Assembly (NCBI RefSeq): GCF_024723825.1
Contig: NZ_JANQBQ010000001.1
Span: forward strand, 1,984,001-2,048,000
Reading direction: 5' to 3'
Length of the DNA: 64,000 nucleotides
Origin: Romboutsia lituseburensis
GTDB lineage: Bacteria > Bacillota > Clostridia > Peptostreptococcales > Peptostreptococcaceae
Part shown: positions 27,305 to 36,938 of the stretch, piece after piece
Layout of the letters: each line of letters starts with the position of its first letter
Position numbering within the stretch: the stretch's first letter is position 1
The notes under the pieces: model-generated
What the model saw: only the letters and a program-made list of their open reading frames with translations
What the model was told of the DNA's origin: nothing
Database searches by the model: none
Position numbers and translations under genes: made by a program

Positions 27305-29683
27305 TTATTTTAATGTAACTATGGTTACTCCAGCTCCACCTTCACCATATTGACCACCTCTTTGAGATTTTACATGTCTGTTACGCTTTAAAATATCTTG
27401 TAAACCTGACTTTAACACTCCAGTACCAATTCCATGTATTACTGTAACTGATTCTAATCCTGCTACATATGCATCATCTAAATACTTTTCTACTTCCATA
27501 ATTGCTTCTTCTAGATTCATACCTCTTAAATCTACTTCACTCTTAACTCTTCCTGATTTAGATTTAATTATATTCCTTGTTGATTTTGTAACTGTAGTTT
27601 TAACATCTTTCTTAATTCTCTTTAAAGATTTAAATGGTAAGTTCATTTTCATTATACCAATTTGTACTACAGCTTCTTTTTTGTTTTTATCCACAGACAC
27701 TACAGTACCTTGTTGATTTAATGTTATAACTTTTACTTCTTCTCCTGCTTTTAAATCTTTTATTTCTTTATTAGCAACCTTAGGCACTATCATACTTTTT
27801 ACAGTTGGTTGTAAACTTCCCATAGAACTTGATAGTTCTTTTCTAAGAGCTTCTATTTTTTGATTCTTTTCTTTAGATGCTTTCTCTTCTTCTAATGCTC
27901 TAAGTTCTTTTATTATGTTATCAACTTCTTCTTTAGCTTGTCTAGTTACTCTAAATGCCTCTTGTCTTGCTTGTTCCATTATTTTTTCTTTTTGAGTTGT
28001 TATTTTAGAAATTTTTTCATCATATTCATTTTTAAGTCTCTCAATTTCTAATTTTAGCTTTTCAGCTTCTTCTCTTTCTTCTATTGCTTTAATTCTATTT
28101 TTCTCAACATTTTGAAGGACGTCTTCTAGTGCTATGTTATCAGTATTTATAAACTCTTTAGCTCTTGTTATTACATAATCACTTAATCCTAGTTTTTGAG
28201 ATATTTCAAATGCATTAGACTTACCAGGTACACCTATAAGTAATCTATATGTTGGGCTTAAAGTATCTAAATCAAATTCAACAGCAGCATTTTCTACTCC
28301 ATCTTTTGTAAGAGCATAGTTTTTAATCTCACTATAATGTGTAGTTGCTATACATTTACCGCCTGCCATATGAACATCTTCAAGTATAGCTATAGCTAAT
28401 GCTGCACCTTCTATAGGATCAGTTCCTGCTCCCAATTCATCAAATATAACTAATGAATCTTCAGTAACATCTTTTAATATAGAAACTATATTTGTCATAT
28501 GAGATGAGAATGTTGATAAACTTTGCTCTATACTTTGTTCATCACCGATATCTGCAAATATATTATCATAAACACACATACTACTTCCAAAATCAGCTGG
28601 TATATGTAATCCACTTTGAGTCATAAGTGCAAATAATCCAACAGTTTTAATTGTTACAGTTTTACCACCTGTATTTGGACCTGTTATTACTAATGTATGG
28701 AATTCCCTACCAAGATATACAGTATTAGGGACAACCTTATCTTTTTCAAGCAATGGATGTCTTCCATTTTTTATATTTATATATTTATCTTCATTTAATG
28801 TAGGCTCTACAGCCTTCATTTGAATAGATAGTTTCCCTTTAGCAAAAGCGAAATCTAACCTACCTAATATCTCTTGATTTGAAAGTAATTCCTCACAAAT
28901 TTCACCAACCATAGCAGATAATTCTGCTAAAATTCTTTCTATTTCTTCTTGTTCTTGTAATCTTAATTGTCTTAATTCATTATTCATATCAACTATACTC
29001 ATTGGCTCTATAAATAATGTAGCTCCTGAAGAAGATTGATCATGAACTATACCTGAAACTTGTGATCTATATTCAGCTTTTACAGGTACAACAAATCTAT
29101 CTCCTCTAACTGAAATTATTGCATCTTGTAAATATTTCTGATATGTAGTAGATGATATTATTGAATTTAATTTCGATCTTATTGATTGATTTTTTTGAAC
29201 TATTCTTCTTCTAACATCTCTAAGTGTGCTAGATGCATTGTCTGATATTTCTACTTCACTTATAATTGCATTGAATATGGCATCTTCAATATCTCTATAA
29301 GTATATAAAGAATTTGATAATGACTGAATTATTGGAAAATTAAAATCCTCTTCTTCAGAAGAAGATAAGTTATTTTTTAATATTCTAGCAACTCTTAAAG
29401 TATCTGCAATCATTATTAAACTACCTGGATCTAATGAAGACCCTACATTAGCTCTTTTAGCTTTATCTTCTATATCATATATGCCTTGTAAACCAATTCC
29501 ACCTCTTTTTATAAGGATAGCCTGAGCTTCACTAGTTTCTTCTAATGAAGATTTAACTTCATTATAGTCTGAACTTGGTGTTAGCTTTTCTATATATCTC
29601 ATACCTAATGAAGATGAGGCTTTGCTCTTCAATAGATCTATTATTTTGTTGAATTCTAAAACTCTTAATGCTTTCGGATTCAT
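27305..29683 (-). CDS. mutS2: MutS2 family ATPase/endonuclease
   Basis: 792 residues. MutS-like core with Walker A GPNTGGKTVTIKT near residue 333, Walker B SLVIFDELGAGTDP near 412, a long coiled coil about 515-630, and a C-terminal Smr domain with VDLRGMNLEEA and VIHGIGTGVL. The mismatch-recognition domain of MutS1 is absent, as expected for MutS2. Family members suppress homologous recombination or rescue stalled, collided ribosomes by splitting them; which applies here is not clear from sequence. AAAAGGAGGAATC precedes the ATG. Confidence 0.95.
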   Translation of the reverse strand: MNPKALRVLEFNKIIDLLKSKASSSLGMRYIEKLTPSSDYNEVKSSLEETSEAQAILIKRGGIGLQGIYDIEDKAKRANVGSSLDPGSLIMIADTLRVARILKNNLSSSEEEDFNFPIIQSLSNSLYTYRDIEDAIFNAIISEVEISDNASSTLRDVRRRIVQKNQSIRSKLNSIISSTTYQKYLQDAIISVRGDRFVVPVKAEYRSQVSGIVHDQSSSGATLFIEPMSIVDMNNELRQLRLQEQEEIERILAELSAMVGEICEELLSNQEILGRLDFAFAKGKLSIQMKAVEPTLNEDKYINIKNGRHPLLEKDKVVPNTVYLGREFHTLVITGPNTGGKTVTIKTVGLFALMTQSGLHIPADFGSSMCVYDNIFADIGDEQSIEQSLSTFSSHMTNIVSILKDVTEDSLVIFDELGAGTDPIEGAALAIAILEDVHMAGGKCIATTHYSEIKNYALTKDGVENAAVEFDLDTLSPTYRLLIGVPGKSNAFEISQKLGLSDYVITRAKEFINTDNIALEDVLQNVEKNRIKAIEEREEAEKLKLEIERLKNEYDEKISKITTQKEKIMEQARQEAFRVTRQAKEEVDNIIKELRALEEEKASKEKNQKIEALRKELSSSMGSLQPTVKSMIVPKVANKEIKDLKAGEEVKVITLNQQGTVVSVDKNKKEAVVQIGIMKMNLPFKSLKRIKKDVKTTVTKSTRNIIKSKSGRVKSEVDLRGMNLEEAIMEVEKYLDDAYVAGLESVTVIHGIGTGVLKSGLQDILKRNRHVKSQRGGQYGEGGAGVTIVTLK

Positions 29684-29831
29684 GATTCCTCCTTTTAAAT
29701 ATCTATTTGTTATTATGATGTGTTTTTTGAGTATATTTGTATTATACTATTTATGTAGCTATTTATATATTATACATAATCATAGTTTGTTTGTACTATA
29801 AAAACTTCTCTAAATTTTAACAAACTTGTTC

Positions 29832-29859
29832 TTGTATATTATTATAAAAATAGTATACT
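29832..29859 (+). promoter_or_regulatory. Candidate promoter of pepD
   Basis: TTGTAT (29832-29837), 16-nt spacer, TATACT (29854-29859) on the plus strand, about 100 nt before the pepD start. In such AT-rich DNA chance matches are common. Confidence 0.4.
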
Positions 29860-29964
29860 AATAATAAAATACATCATAAATTAGTAATATGTATTTTTTG
29901 TATATTATGCACTTAAAATAGTTGTCTTAATCTACTTTAATCATTAATAAAAGGAGTTGTATTT

Positions 29965-31416
29965 ATGGAAAACGTATTAAAAGGCTTAAAACCAGAACTT
30001 GTATTAAATTACTTTGAGGAAATATCTCAAATACCTCGTGGTTCTGGAAATGAAAAAGCTATAAGCGATTATTTAAAATCATTTGGAGAAAAGTTAGGTT
30101 TAGAAACAATCCAAGATGATGCCCTAAATATAGTAATAAGAAAACCTGCTACTAAAGGTTATGAAAATTGCCCTGGAGTAATACTTCAAGGACATATGGA
30201 TATGGTATGTGAAAAAAATAAAGACACTCAACATGATTTCACTAAAGATCCTATAAAATTAAGAGTAGATGGCGATATGATATATGCAACAGGAACAACT
30301 CTTGGTGCTGACAATGGTATAGCAGTTGCTATGGGTATGGCAGTATTTGCATCTACTGATGTAGAACATCCTGCTTTAGAACTTTTAGTTACTACTGATG
30401 AAGAAGCTGGTATGACTGGAGCTATGGCTCTTGATGGTTCTATACTTAAAGGAAAATACATAATAAATCTTGATTCAGAAGAAGAAGGATTTTTACTTGT
30501 AAGTTGTGCTGGTGGAGTTACTGGCTGGACTAAATTAAATGCTGAATTTACTAATGCAGATGCTAATAAGCAAGCTTTATTAATTGAGGTAAAAGGTTTA
30601 CTTGGTGGACATTCAGGTATGGATATAATAAAACAAAGAGCTAACTCTAATAGATTAATAGGTAGACTTTTAAATTTATTATGTGTTGACTTTGACTTAG
30701 CTAAAGTTGAAGGTGGATCTAAAAACAATGCAATCCCTCGTGAATCTGAAGCTGTTATATTAGTTGATAAAAATGATGTAAGCAGAGTTAAAGAATGTGT
30801 AGAAAAAATATCAGCTGAGTTCAAACATGAATTTAGTACTTCTGATCCAGGATTAGTTGTAGAATGTTTAGAAACTACTGCTGATAAAGTACTTACTAAA
30901 GAATCTAAAGATAATTATATAAAAGCAATAAATTTAATACCAAATGGAATTCAAACTATGAGTATGGATATAGAAGATCTTGTTGAAAGTTCTACTAACG
31001 TAGGTGTTGTTAGAACTACTGACAACGAAATCACTTTTGAATGTGCTGTTAGAAGTTCTGTTGGTACTTTAAAAGAAGATATAACTAATAAAATGAACTT
31101 ATTAGCAACTACTTTAGGTGGTAAATTCGAATTAGAAAGTGATTATCCAGCTTGGGAATACTGCAAAGGTTCTAAGCTAGAAGATATATGTGTTGATACT
31201 TACGAAAAATTAACTGGTAAAAAACCTGTTATAAAAGCTTTACATGCAGGACTTGAATGTGGATTATTATTAGACAAGATGCCTCATGCTCAAGCTATAT
31301 CTCTTGGACCTAACATGTATGAAGTTCATACACCTAATGAGCACTTAAGTATTTCTTCTACTGAAAATACTTGGAACTACTTAGTTGCTATATTAAAATC
31401 TATGAATCAACATTAA
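29965..31416 (+). CDS. pepD: Aminoacyl-histidine dipeptidase (peptidase D, M20)
   Basis: 483 residues, the normal length for PepD. Cleaves Xaa-His and related dipeptides in the cytosol with two metal ions. Metal and catalytic motifs are present: LQGHMDMVCEK near residue 75, LGADNGIAVAMG near 112, the catalytic TTDEEAGMTGA near 145, NLDSEEEGF near 170 and LHAGLECGLL near 427. AAAGGAGTTGTATTT precedes the ATG. Monocistronic on the plus strand, with its own terminator. Confidence 0.95.
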   Translation: MENVLKGLKPELVLNYFEEISQIPRGSGNEKAISDYLKSFGEKLGLETIQDDALNIVIRKPATKGYENCPGVILQGHMDMVCEKNKDTQHDFTKDPIKLRVDGDMIYATGTTLGADNGIAVAMGMAVFASTDVEHPALELLVTTDEEAGMTGAMALDGSILKGKYIINLDSEEEGFLLVSCAGGVTGWTKLNAEFTNADANKQALLIEVKGLLGGHSGMDIIKQRANSNRLIGRLLNLLCVDFDLAKVEGGSKNNAIPRESEAVILVDKNDVSRVKECVEKISAEFKHEFSTSDPGLVVECLETTADKVLTKESKDNYIKAINLIPNGIQTMSMDIEDLVESSTNVGVVRTTDNEITFECAVRSSVGTLKEDITNKMNLLATTLGGKFELESDYPAWEYCKGSKLEDICVDTYEKLTGKKPVIKALHAGLECGLLLDKMPHAQAISLGPNMYEVHTPNEHLSISSTENTWNYLVAILKSMNQH

Positions 31417-31448
31417 TATTTAATGTTTGTTGTGAAACATTTTGAACA

Positions 31449-31480
31449 AAAAATAGTAAGGAATATTCCTTACTATTTTT
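31449..31480. terminator. Bidirectional terminator, pepD / DUF4179 gene
   Basis: Stem AAAAATAGTAAGG paired with CCTTACTATTTTT around an AATATT centre. U-rich in both directions, it closes the convergent transcripts from pepD and the anti-sigma-like gene. Confidence 0.85.
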
Positions 31481-31494
31481 TATTTTAAATTAAT

Positions 31495-32721
31495 TTAATT
31501 TTTATGTTTTATACTTATAGATTGATCATTAAATTTTTTAGTATGATTAAATTTTTTACCCCAGTCCTCTATTACTGGTATTATCTTTATGTCTTTTATA
31601 TTGCTACTTAACTCACCTTCAGCATATATAGATTCACGATTAGAATTTAAATCCACACAACTTTTAATTTCTATATTTTCACCATTTTCCCCTTTTACTA
31701 TGAACTCTAAAAACTTAGGGTCGTGTCCTCCATCTTTATTTATATTTTTATTAACCTTGAAACTATGTTTAATTTTTATTTTAGTAGGAGATACCCTCAC
31801 TTCTTCTATAAATACATCTATATCAGTATATCTATCTTTTATTTTTAGCTTTTTATTAACATTATAAATTTCAATATCATCAACTAATTTTTTAGTATTT
31901 ATAGTAGTTTCAAAACTCCAATTCCCTATTATATTTATATTTTTAGTTTCAAAATACTCACCTGTATCTGTATTTACACCTCCACCGTGAACATTACTTT
32001 TCTCTACATATTCTGGAATATTTTCCAACTTAGCATCTTTATTTAATGCATATTCAATCTTATCTATATTGATTTTTATATCATAGTTTTTATTTATATC
32101 TAGATTACTTATTAAATCAAAATTCTCTATATCTGTTTCTCCATAATTATTTTTATCTAGATTATCTAATTTACAAGTTAATAACATGTTTTTAGAATTA
32201 TCATCATTAGCTTCTCCACTCATAGCTCCACCAGTATTCGTAAATACTAAATCTCCTATTTGAACTTTCGGCTGATATAAATGAGGCCATGCATCTTCAG
32301 AATTATCTATACCTAGATATACCTTGTCTAGTTTACTATCGTCAACTTTTAAGCTTAACAATAGCTCTCCATCTCCAAGCATTATTTCTTTTAATTCTAT
32401 TTCTATACCTTTGTCCTCAACTACTTGATTCAATCCTACTTTATATCCGTTAAATGTGTTCTCTTCTCTATTAAAGAAATATTCTATCTGCTTTCCTATA
32501 TTTCTTATATATGCTAAACTTGGTTCACTTACAATAATCATAGAGCCTACTAATACCCCAATACTAGCTACTGCCATTTTCTTTTTATTGCTAGATAGTT
32601 TATTTTCTCTTATTTTATTTCTCATTTTATTTTTAAATTCATCATTGTTATCAAACTTTATTTCATCATATTCATCTGTATCTATTTTTATATCATTGAA
32701 AATATCAAATTTATTTTTCAT
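31495..32721 (-). CDS. DUF4179/DUF5643 membrane protein, likely anti-sigma factor
   Basis: 408 residues from the ATG at 32721 (MKNKFDIFNDIK); the upstream in-frame ATG at 32733 directly abuts the AAGG site and is less likely. A short cytoplasmic part (about 1-45), one membrane segment MAVASIGVLVGSMIIV near 48-63, then a large extracellular region with DUF4179-like SLAYIRNIGKQIEYFFN and later immunoglobulin-like sheets. It follows the ECF sigma gene by a few nucleotides, the usual place for the cognate anti-sigma factor. The regulatory role is inferred from layout; the domain type is fairly clear. Confidence 0.78.
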   Translation of the reverse strand: MKNKFDIFNDIKIDTDEYDEIKFDNNDEFKNKMRNKIRENKLSSNKKKMAVASIGVLVGSMIIVSEPSLAYIRNIGKQIEYFFNREENTFNGYKVGLNQVVEDKGIEIELKEIMLGDGELLLSLKVDDSKLDKVYLGIDNSEDAWPHLYQPKVQIGDLVFTNTGGAMSGEANDDNSKNMLLTCKLDNLDKNNYGETDIENFDLISNLDINKNYDIKINIDKIEYALNKDAKLENIPEYVEKSNVHGGGVNTDTGEYFETKNINIIGNWSFETTINTKKLVDDIEIYNVNKKLKIKDRYTDIDVFIEEVRVSPTKIKIKHSFKVNKNINKDGGHDPKFLEFIVKGENGENIEIKSCVDLNSNRESIYAEGELSSNIKDIKIIPVIEDWGKKFNHTKKFNDQSISIKHKN

Positions 32722-32735
32722 ATATATCACCATCC

Positions 32736-33257
32736 TTATTTAGATATACTCTCTCTAATTTTCTTTCGACCTCTAGATAGTCTATTATACAAATTAGATA
32801 CTTTTGTATTATTTTTAATAGCTATCTCTTCTAGGTCTTCTCCTTCTAAGTAATGTTTTATAAACAATTCTTTATCTCTTGCATTTAAATGACTTAGTAT
32901 TTCTTTTATTTCTTCATCTATCTCTGATTTAATTAACTCTTTATCTATGTAACATATATCTTCACTTATATCTACAGTTTCTAGCTTAGATAAATATTTT
33001 CTTTTATAATCTATTGATTTATATTTTGAAATTGCACAAACCCAATTCTTAAATGAATTTTTATTTTTATCAAAAGTTTTTATATTGTTCCATACGGATA
33101 AAAATACATCACTTATACACTCTTCCTCATAATTTTTTAATACTCCTAAATGTTTCCTAACTACTGCCGTTATAAGCCCCCTATACTTATCTATAAGCAT
33201 TTCCATTCCAACTTCTTTTTTCTTTTTTATATATTTGATTATTAATTCATCCTCCAA
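32736..33257 (-). CDS. ECF-type RNA polymerase sigma factor
   Basis: 173 residues. Region 2 (MLIDKYRGLITAVVRKHLG to FKNWVCAISKYKSIDYKRK) and region 4 (LSHLNARDKELFIKHYLEGEDLEEIAIKN, then VSNLYNRLSRGRKK) are both present, with no region 3. The start codon is TTG at 33257, with AAGGAGG 8 nt before it. Paired with the membrane DUF4179 protein downstream. Probably activated by an envelope signal and possibly autoregulated. A 16-bp palindrome lies just upstream of its ribosome-binding site. Confidence 0.88.
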   Translation of the reverse strand: MEDELIIKYIKKKKEVGMEMLIDKYRGLITAVVRKHLGVLKNYEEECISDVFLSVWNNIKTFDKNKNSFKNWVCAISKYKSIDYKRKYLSKLETVDISEDICYIDKELIKSEIDEEIKEILSHLNARDKELFIKHYLEGEDLEEIAIKNNTKVSNLYNRLSRGRKKIRESISK

Positions 33258-33275
33258 AACCGTTCCTCCTTATCT

Positions 33276-33291
33276 TGTAAAAGCTTTTACA
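33276..33291. promoter_or_regulatory. Perfect 16-bp palindrome before the sigma gene
   Basis: TGTAAAAGCTTTTACA is fully self-complementary and sits about 6 nt upstream of the AAGGAGG of the sigma gene. It could be an operator or an RNA hairpin in the leader. The binding protein is unknown. Confidence 0.5.
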
Positions 33292-33362
33292 TTAACTAAT
33301 ACGTACCTTTTATATAAATCCTATCAATAATTTTATAATTTTTTATAGTTATATTTATGCTC

Positions 33363-33399
33363 AAAAAAACAGAGTCTCAGTATATAAAACTCTGTTTTT
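33363..33399 (-). terminator. Terminator after the GNAT gene
   Basis: Stem AAAAACAGAGT (33365-33375) with ACTCTGTTTTT (33389-33399), followed by U7 on the minus strand. Confidence 0.85.
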
Positions 33400-33411
33400 G
33401 TATTTACAATT

Positions 33412-34284
33412 TTATAATTTACCCCAGTGACCCATAACATGGCTTATTTCAAAACCTCTTTTTTGATACATCTTGTATGCTACTTGATTTTGTTCTATTA
33501 CAATTAATGAAATTTCTTGAGCTTTATTATCTACTAAAAACTGAATTGCAGTTTCCAATAATCTTTTACCATATCCTTTTTTTCTATATTCCTTACATAA
33601 CCCTATATCAAATATGCCTCTTTCATTTTCAATTGTGGCTTCCATAAATCCTATTTCTAAATCATCGTCACATACAATAAATTTATATTCTAATTTATTA
33701 CCTTCTTTACAGCCACTTAAAAAGTTATTAATAACCTCTATATTAGCAATAGTCCCATGAGGCATATCAGAAAAAGATTTATTATATATCTCAATGTATC
33801 TATTTTTATTATCTTTATCTAATGACTTTATATCTAATATTTCATGTATTTTATCAACTTCATTTAATTTCATTTCTAAAGATCTATATTCCATTTTTAA
33901 ATTTAGCCTTTCTGCCATCTTGATAGTTTCTCCATCACTTATCCCAATTCTAATATCCTCAGCTTCATAATTTTTTGCTACCGATGATGCATATTTTATC
34001 AATTGTTCTAATATAGTCTCTATGTTTCGAATTTCTTTATTTATACTTACCTTGTGTATATATGCTGTCTTTAATTTTTTAGCAACTTCAAGTACTATGA
34101 ACAAACTTGCTACTACTTCAGTTTCTATAAAATAAAATAATACTCCTTTTCCATAATCATATATATTCTCATTAAACATTCCATTCATTTGATCAATTGA
34201 ATTTATTAAGTTTGTTTCTAGTTTCATAAATTCATATACCTTTTTTATTTCTTGCTCATTTAAATTGCTGTATGATTTTATCAC
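33412..34284 (-). CDS. GNAT family N-acetyltransferase
   Basis: 290 residues with a GTG start at 34284 preceded by AAAGGGGAGAATAGAA. The C-terminal half is a clear GNAT domain: IGFMEATIENERGIFDIGLCKEY followed by RKKGYGKRLLETAIQFL, the acetyl-CoA pyrophosphate loop, and NQVAYKMYQKRGFEIS. The N-terminal half looks like a second, degenerate GNAT fold (VASLFIVLEVAKKLKTAYIHKVSI). The substrate is unknown. It stands between two terminators, so it is a single-gene unit. Confidence 0.85.
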   Translation of the reverse strand: MIKSYSNLNEQEIKKVYEFMKLETNLINSIDQMNGMFNENIYDYGKGVLFYFIETEVVASLFIVLEVAKKLKTAYIHKVSINKEIRNIETILEQLIKYASSVAKNYEAEDIRIGISDGETIKMAERLNLKMEYRSLEMKLNEVDKIHEILDIKSLDKDNKNRYIEIYNKSFSDMPHGTIANIEVINNFLSGCKEGNKLEYKFIVCDDDLEIGFMEATIENERGIFDIGLCKEYRKKGYGKRLLETAIQFLVDNKAQEISLIVIEQNQVAYKMYQKRGFEISHVMGHWGKL

Positions 34285-34302
34285 TTCTATTCTCCCCTTT
34301 AT

Positions 34303-34349
34303 AAAAAATCCCCTATACTATATTCATTAAATTATAGCATAAGGGAATT
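34303..34349 (-). terminator. Terminator of the LytTR operon
   Basis: A stem of about 13 bp with G-U pairs (AATCCCCTATACTATA region against TATAGCATAAGGGAAT) followed by U6 on the minus strand. It closes the operon ending in the lipoprotein gene. Confidence 0.75.
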
Positions 34350-34375
34350 TATTATAGTATTTATTTACTTTTATC

Positions 34376-34783
34376 TTAATTTATTATATATAATCCTTCT
34401 AATTTCATATCTTTGTTATAAGTTATTTTAAACTGAGCTTTACCTTTTTCACATTTTATAATCTCTACTACAGTAGCCATTTCTTGATTATCATCATTGT
34501 TTCCTACAACACCCTCTTTATTAACAGAATCAAACTTTCCTATTGTATTTTGTATTGGTTCCCATACTTCTTTTAACTGACCTGCCGTAATTTTAGCTTT
34601 CAGTTTATCACTCATCTTATCTACTACACTTTCATACTCATTATTACAAAACATCTGAACTATACTTTGAGCATCAGTCTTTAATGCTGCTTCATCAAAA
34701 TCCTCACTTATCTTAGAACTACTGCAACCTACTAATATGACCCCTACTAAAAATGCTAATAAAAATACTTTTAATTTTTTCAT
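34376..34783 (-). CDS. DUF3887 lipoprotein
   Basis: 135 residues. Lipoprotein signal peptide MKKLKVFLLAFLVGVILVGC with lipobox LVGC and acylated C20, so it is anchored on the outer face of the membrane. The mature part (AQSIVQMFCNNEYESVVDKM, then LEGLYI at the end) fits DUF3887, a small fold resembling NTF2-like domains. Function unknown. It is the last gene after the YhfC-like protease (41-nt gap), so it probably belongs to the two-component operon. Confidence 0.82.
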   Translation of the reverse strand: MKKLKVFLLAFLVGVILVGCSSSKISEDFDEAALKTDAQSIVQMFCNNEYESVVDKMSDKLKAKITAGQLKEVWEPIQNTIGKFDSVNKEGVVGNNDDNQEMATVVEIIKCEKGKAQFKITYNKDMKLEGLYIIN

Positions 34784-34824
34784 ATTTGCTCCCCCTTTAT
34801 TTATCTCCCTTTTTTATTATCAAA

Positions 34825-35613
34825 TTAAAAATTAATTTCCTTTTTATATAATTTTTTAGAGTATAATATAAACACTCCTAGCACTAGTGCACAAATAAAA
34901 ATATATATTTCTAATCCTATTGTCCCTACGTTAAATAATTGAGGTAATATTACTATAGGTGCATTGACTAATGTGTGTATTAATATGGCAACCAACAAAT
35001 ATATAATTTTTCTATTTCTAACTCCATATAAAACAATTAAAGAAAGTCCAATGTGTATTATCATTGCAAATATTCTTTCTATACCTCCTAGTAATGCTGA
35101 TGTCGATGTTAAATTAATACATTGATTATATAAAGTTTGACCTGTTACTGTACTAGATGAACTTATTAAAGCATCAAAGCTTCCATTATTTATCATAATA
35201 CAAGCTACTAAAAGATTTAAACATGATATCCCTGTTATTAATAATGCTTCTATTCCTCCATGACCAAATCCATAAGAAATACCATCTATCCATCGATTAT
35301 TTTTCTTTAAAATATATTTAAACGCTATAAATCTCCCAACTTCTTCAAATATGCCTGCTGTTAATCCTAAAAAAATGCCATATAAATATGGATTATTTGA
35401 TAGCTTTATAAACCAAATCATATTAGGAAGTATATATGTTAATATTGGAATTCTAATTAAAATTTGTGATATAAAAAATACTAAAGATCCTACAATAAAT
35501 GACTTTGGTACTTTCTTATCTTTTATTGTAAAATATATAAAGCTTCCTATTGGAACTAAAAAACATATCGCTATACTAATTGATAAACTTATTATTATAT
35601 CTTGTGATATCAT
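34825..35613 (-). CDS. YhfC-type intramembrane metalloprotease
   Basis: 262 residues with about seven hydrophobic segments. The GIFEEVGRFIAFK motif near residue 90 and SYGFGHGGIEAL near 112 match the EExxR and histidine motifs of the YhfC/CPBP (glutamic) intramembrane protease group. The ATG has TTGGAGGTAGGTT upstream. It follows the sensor kinase by 14 nt and precedes the DUF3887 lipoprotein. Family members are linked to CAAX-like processing or to immunity and signalling; the target here is unknown. Confidence 0.83.
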   Translation of the reverse strand: MISQDIIISLSISIAICFLVPIGSFIYFTIKDKKVPKSFIVGSLVFFISQILIRIPILTYILPNMIWFIKLSNNPYLYGIFLGLTAGIFEEVGRFIAFKYILKKNNRWIDGISYGFGHGGIEALLITGISCLNLLVACIMINNGSFDALISSSSTVTGQTLYNQCINLTSTSALLGGIERIFAMIIHIGLSLIVLYGVRNRKIIYLLVAILIHTLVNAPIVILPQLFNVGTIGLEIYIFICALVLGVFILYSKKLYKKEINF

Positions 35614-35627
35614 AACCTACCTCCAAT

Positions 35628-36938
35628 TTATATTGGTATTACAATATTTACTTTAAACTCATCCTCTTTATAGTCTATCATCATTGTTCCATCATATTTT
35701 TCTAATGATTTTTTTATATTCTCAATACCTAATCCGTTATGATTTTCTTTAGTCGATTTAAATTTTTTGTTTTTATATATAGGTTTATTAATTATAGAAT
35801 TAGATATATTTATTACTAAAAGTTCATTGAATTTATTTATATCTAGCTTAATATAAGCATTTTTATCTATTTCTAATGTAGCCTCAATGGCATTATCTAA
35901 TAAATTTGCAAATATTGTAGTTATATCTATATCTCTTATAAAACTTAAGTCTACATCACCTATTCTACAAATTATATCTATATCTTTTTCTTTTATATAA
36001 TCAAATTTATCATTTAAAATAATATTTAAAACTTTATTACTTGTATAATATCTTTGATTTAACTCATTTAACATTTTGTGTATATCATTTGTATATTCTT
36101 TTGCTGAGTTTGTATCATTTATTTTATACAATTCTTCTATTGTATATAAATGGTTTCTTATATCATGAGCAAGTTTTCTTGATCCTTGATATTTTTTCTC
36201 TAAGTTATCATAATATTTATACTGAAGTTCTGATTGTTGTTTATATAAATTAACTTCATTCTCTAGTATATTTTTTTTAGAAATGCTATCAAACATATAA
36301 GTAATATACACATTGATAATAAGTATCAATAGTACATTAATATTCAGTATAATCGTATCTTCTATTCTAGAAAATATTTGTATGTAGCTAAATAAACTAA
36401 ACATATATATGAGACTAAATAATTGTATGATTATAAATCCTAATGTTTGCATTATCGTTAATTTACTTGCATTTCTTCTATTTATAAATAATACAGCTAG
36501 TTTACAATATATAAATTCAATTAATCTTATTGAAATTACTAACACAATTTGATAATATGCTATATTTTGAATGTGTATATTTAATAAAGATATTACTATT
36601 GTGATTATTCCTGTCGCAAGTATATCGCATATAAACAAACACACAGAAAATGCAATATAATATATTTTATATTTTCTGGAGTTATTATAGTAATAGCTAC
36701 CTACTAAAATAGTACCTATTGTTATTGTTAATAAATTTAACAATCCATTCCCTAATAAGGATACAGCTGAAACTATTATTGTAAAAATTAAATATACTAA
36801 AATATAAGCGCTTTTCTTTTTATAAATATTTTTTTCTACTTTTCCCATAAAATAAAAACATATATATGTAAAAAATATATTACCTAACATAGGTAACAAA
36901 ACAAATGCAATTGTATTTATATAATTCTCTATATTCAT
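35628..36938 (-). CDS. Sensor histidine kinase, AgrC/GHKL type
   Basis: 436 residues. The N-terminal about 205 residues hold six or more membrane helices, as in AgrC. Then comes a coiled stretch, an H-box SRKLAHDIRNHLYTIEEL near residue 257, an N-box LLDNAIEATLEID and a final HNGLGIENIKKSL G-box. It starts directly after the stop of its response regulator gene, using AAAGGGGG inside that gene. The Agr family usually senses a cyclic peptide, but no AgrB/AgrD pair is present in the window. Confidence 0.9.
   Translation of the reverse strand: MNIENYINTIAFVLLPMLGNIFFTYICFYFMGKVEKNIYKKKSAYILVYLIFTIIVSAVSLLGNGLLNLLTITIGTILVGSYYYNNSRKYKIYYIAFSVCLFICDILATGIITIVISLLNIHIQNIAYYQIVLVISIRLIEFIYCKLAVLFINRRNASKLTIMQTLGFIIIQLFSLIYMFSLFSYIQIFSRIEDTIILNINVLLILIINVYITYMFDSISKKNILENEVNLYKQQSELQYKYYDNLEKKYQGSRKLAHDIRNHLYTIEELYKINDTNSAKEYTNDIHKMLNELNQRYYTSNKVLNIILNDKFDYIKEKDIDIICRIGDVDLSFIRDIDITTIFANLLDNAIEATLEIDKNAYIKLDINKFNELLVINISNSIINKPIYKNKKFKSTKENHNGLGIENIKKSLEKYDGTMMIDYKEDEFKVNIVIPI

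Noticed and set aside
30228-30824. Minus-strand open frame of 198 codons inside pepD
   Set aside because: Antisense shadow of a well-supported peptidase gene; no start signal and no domain.
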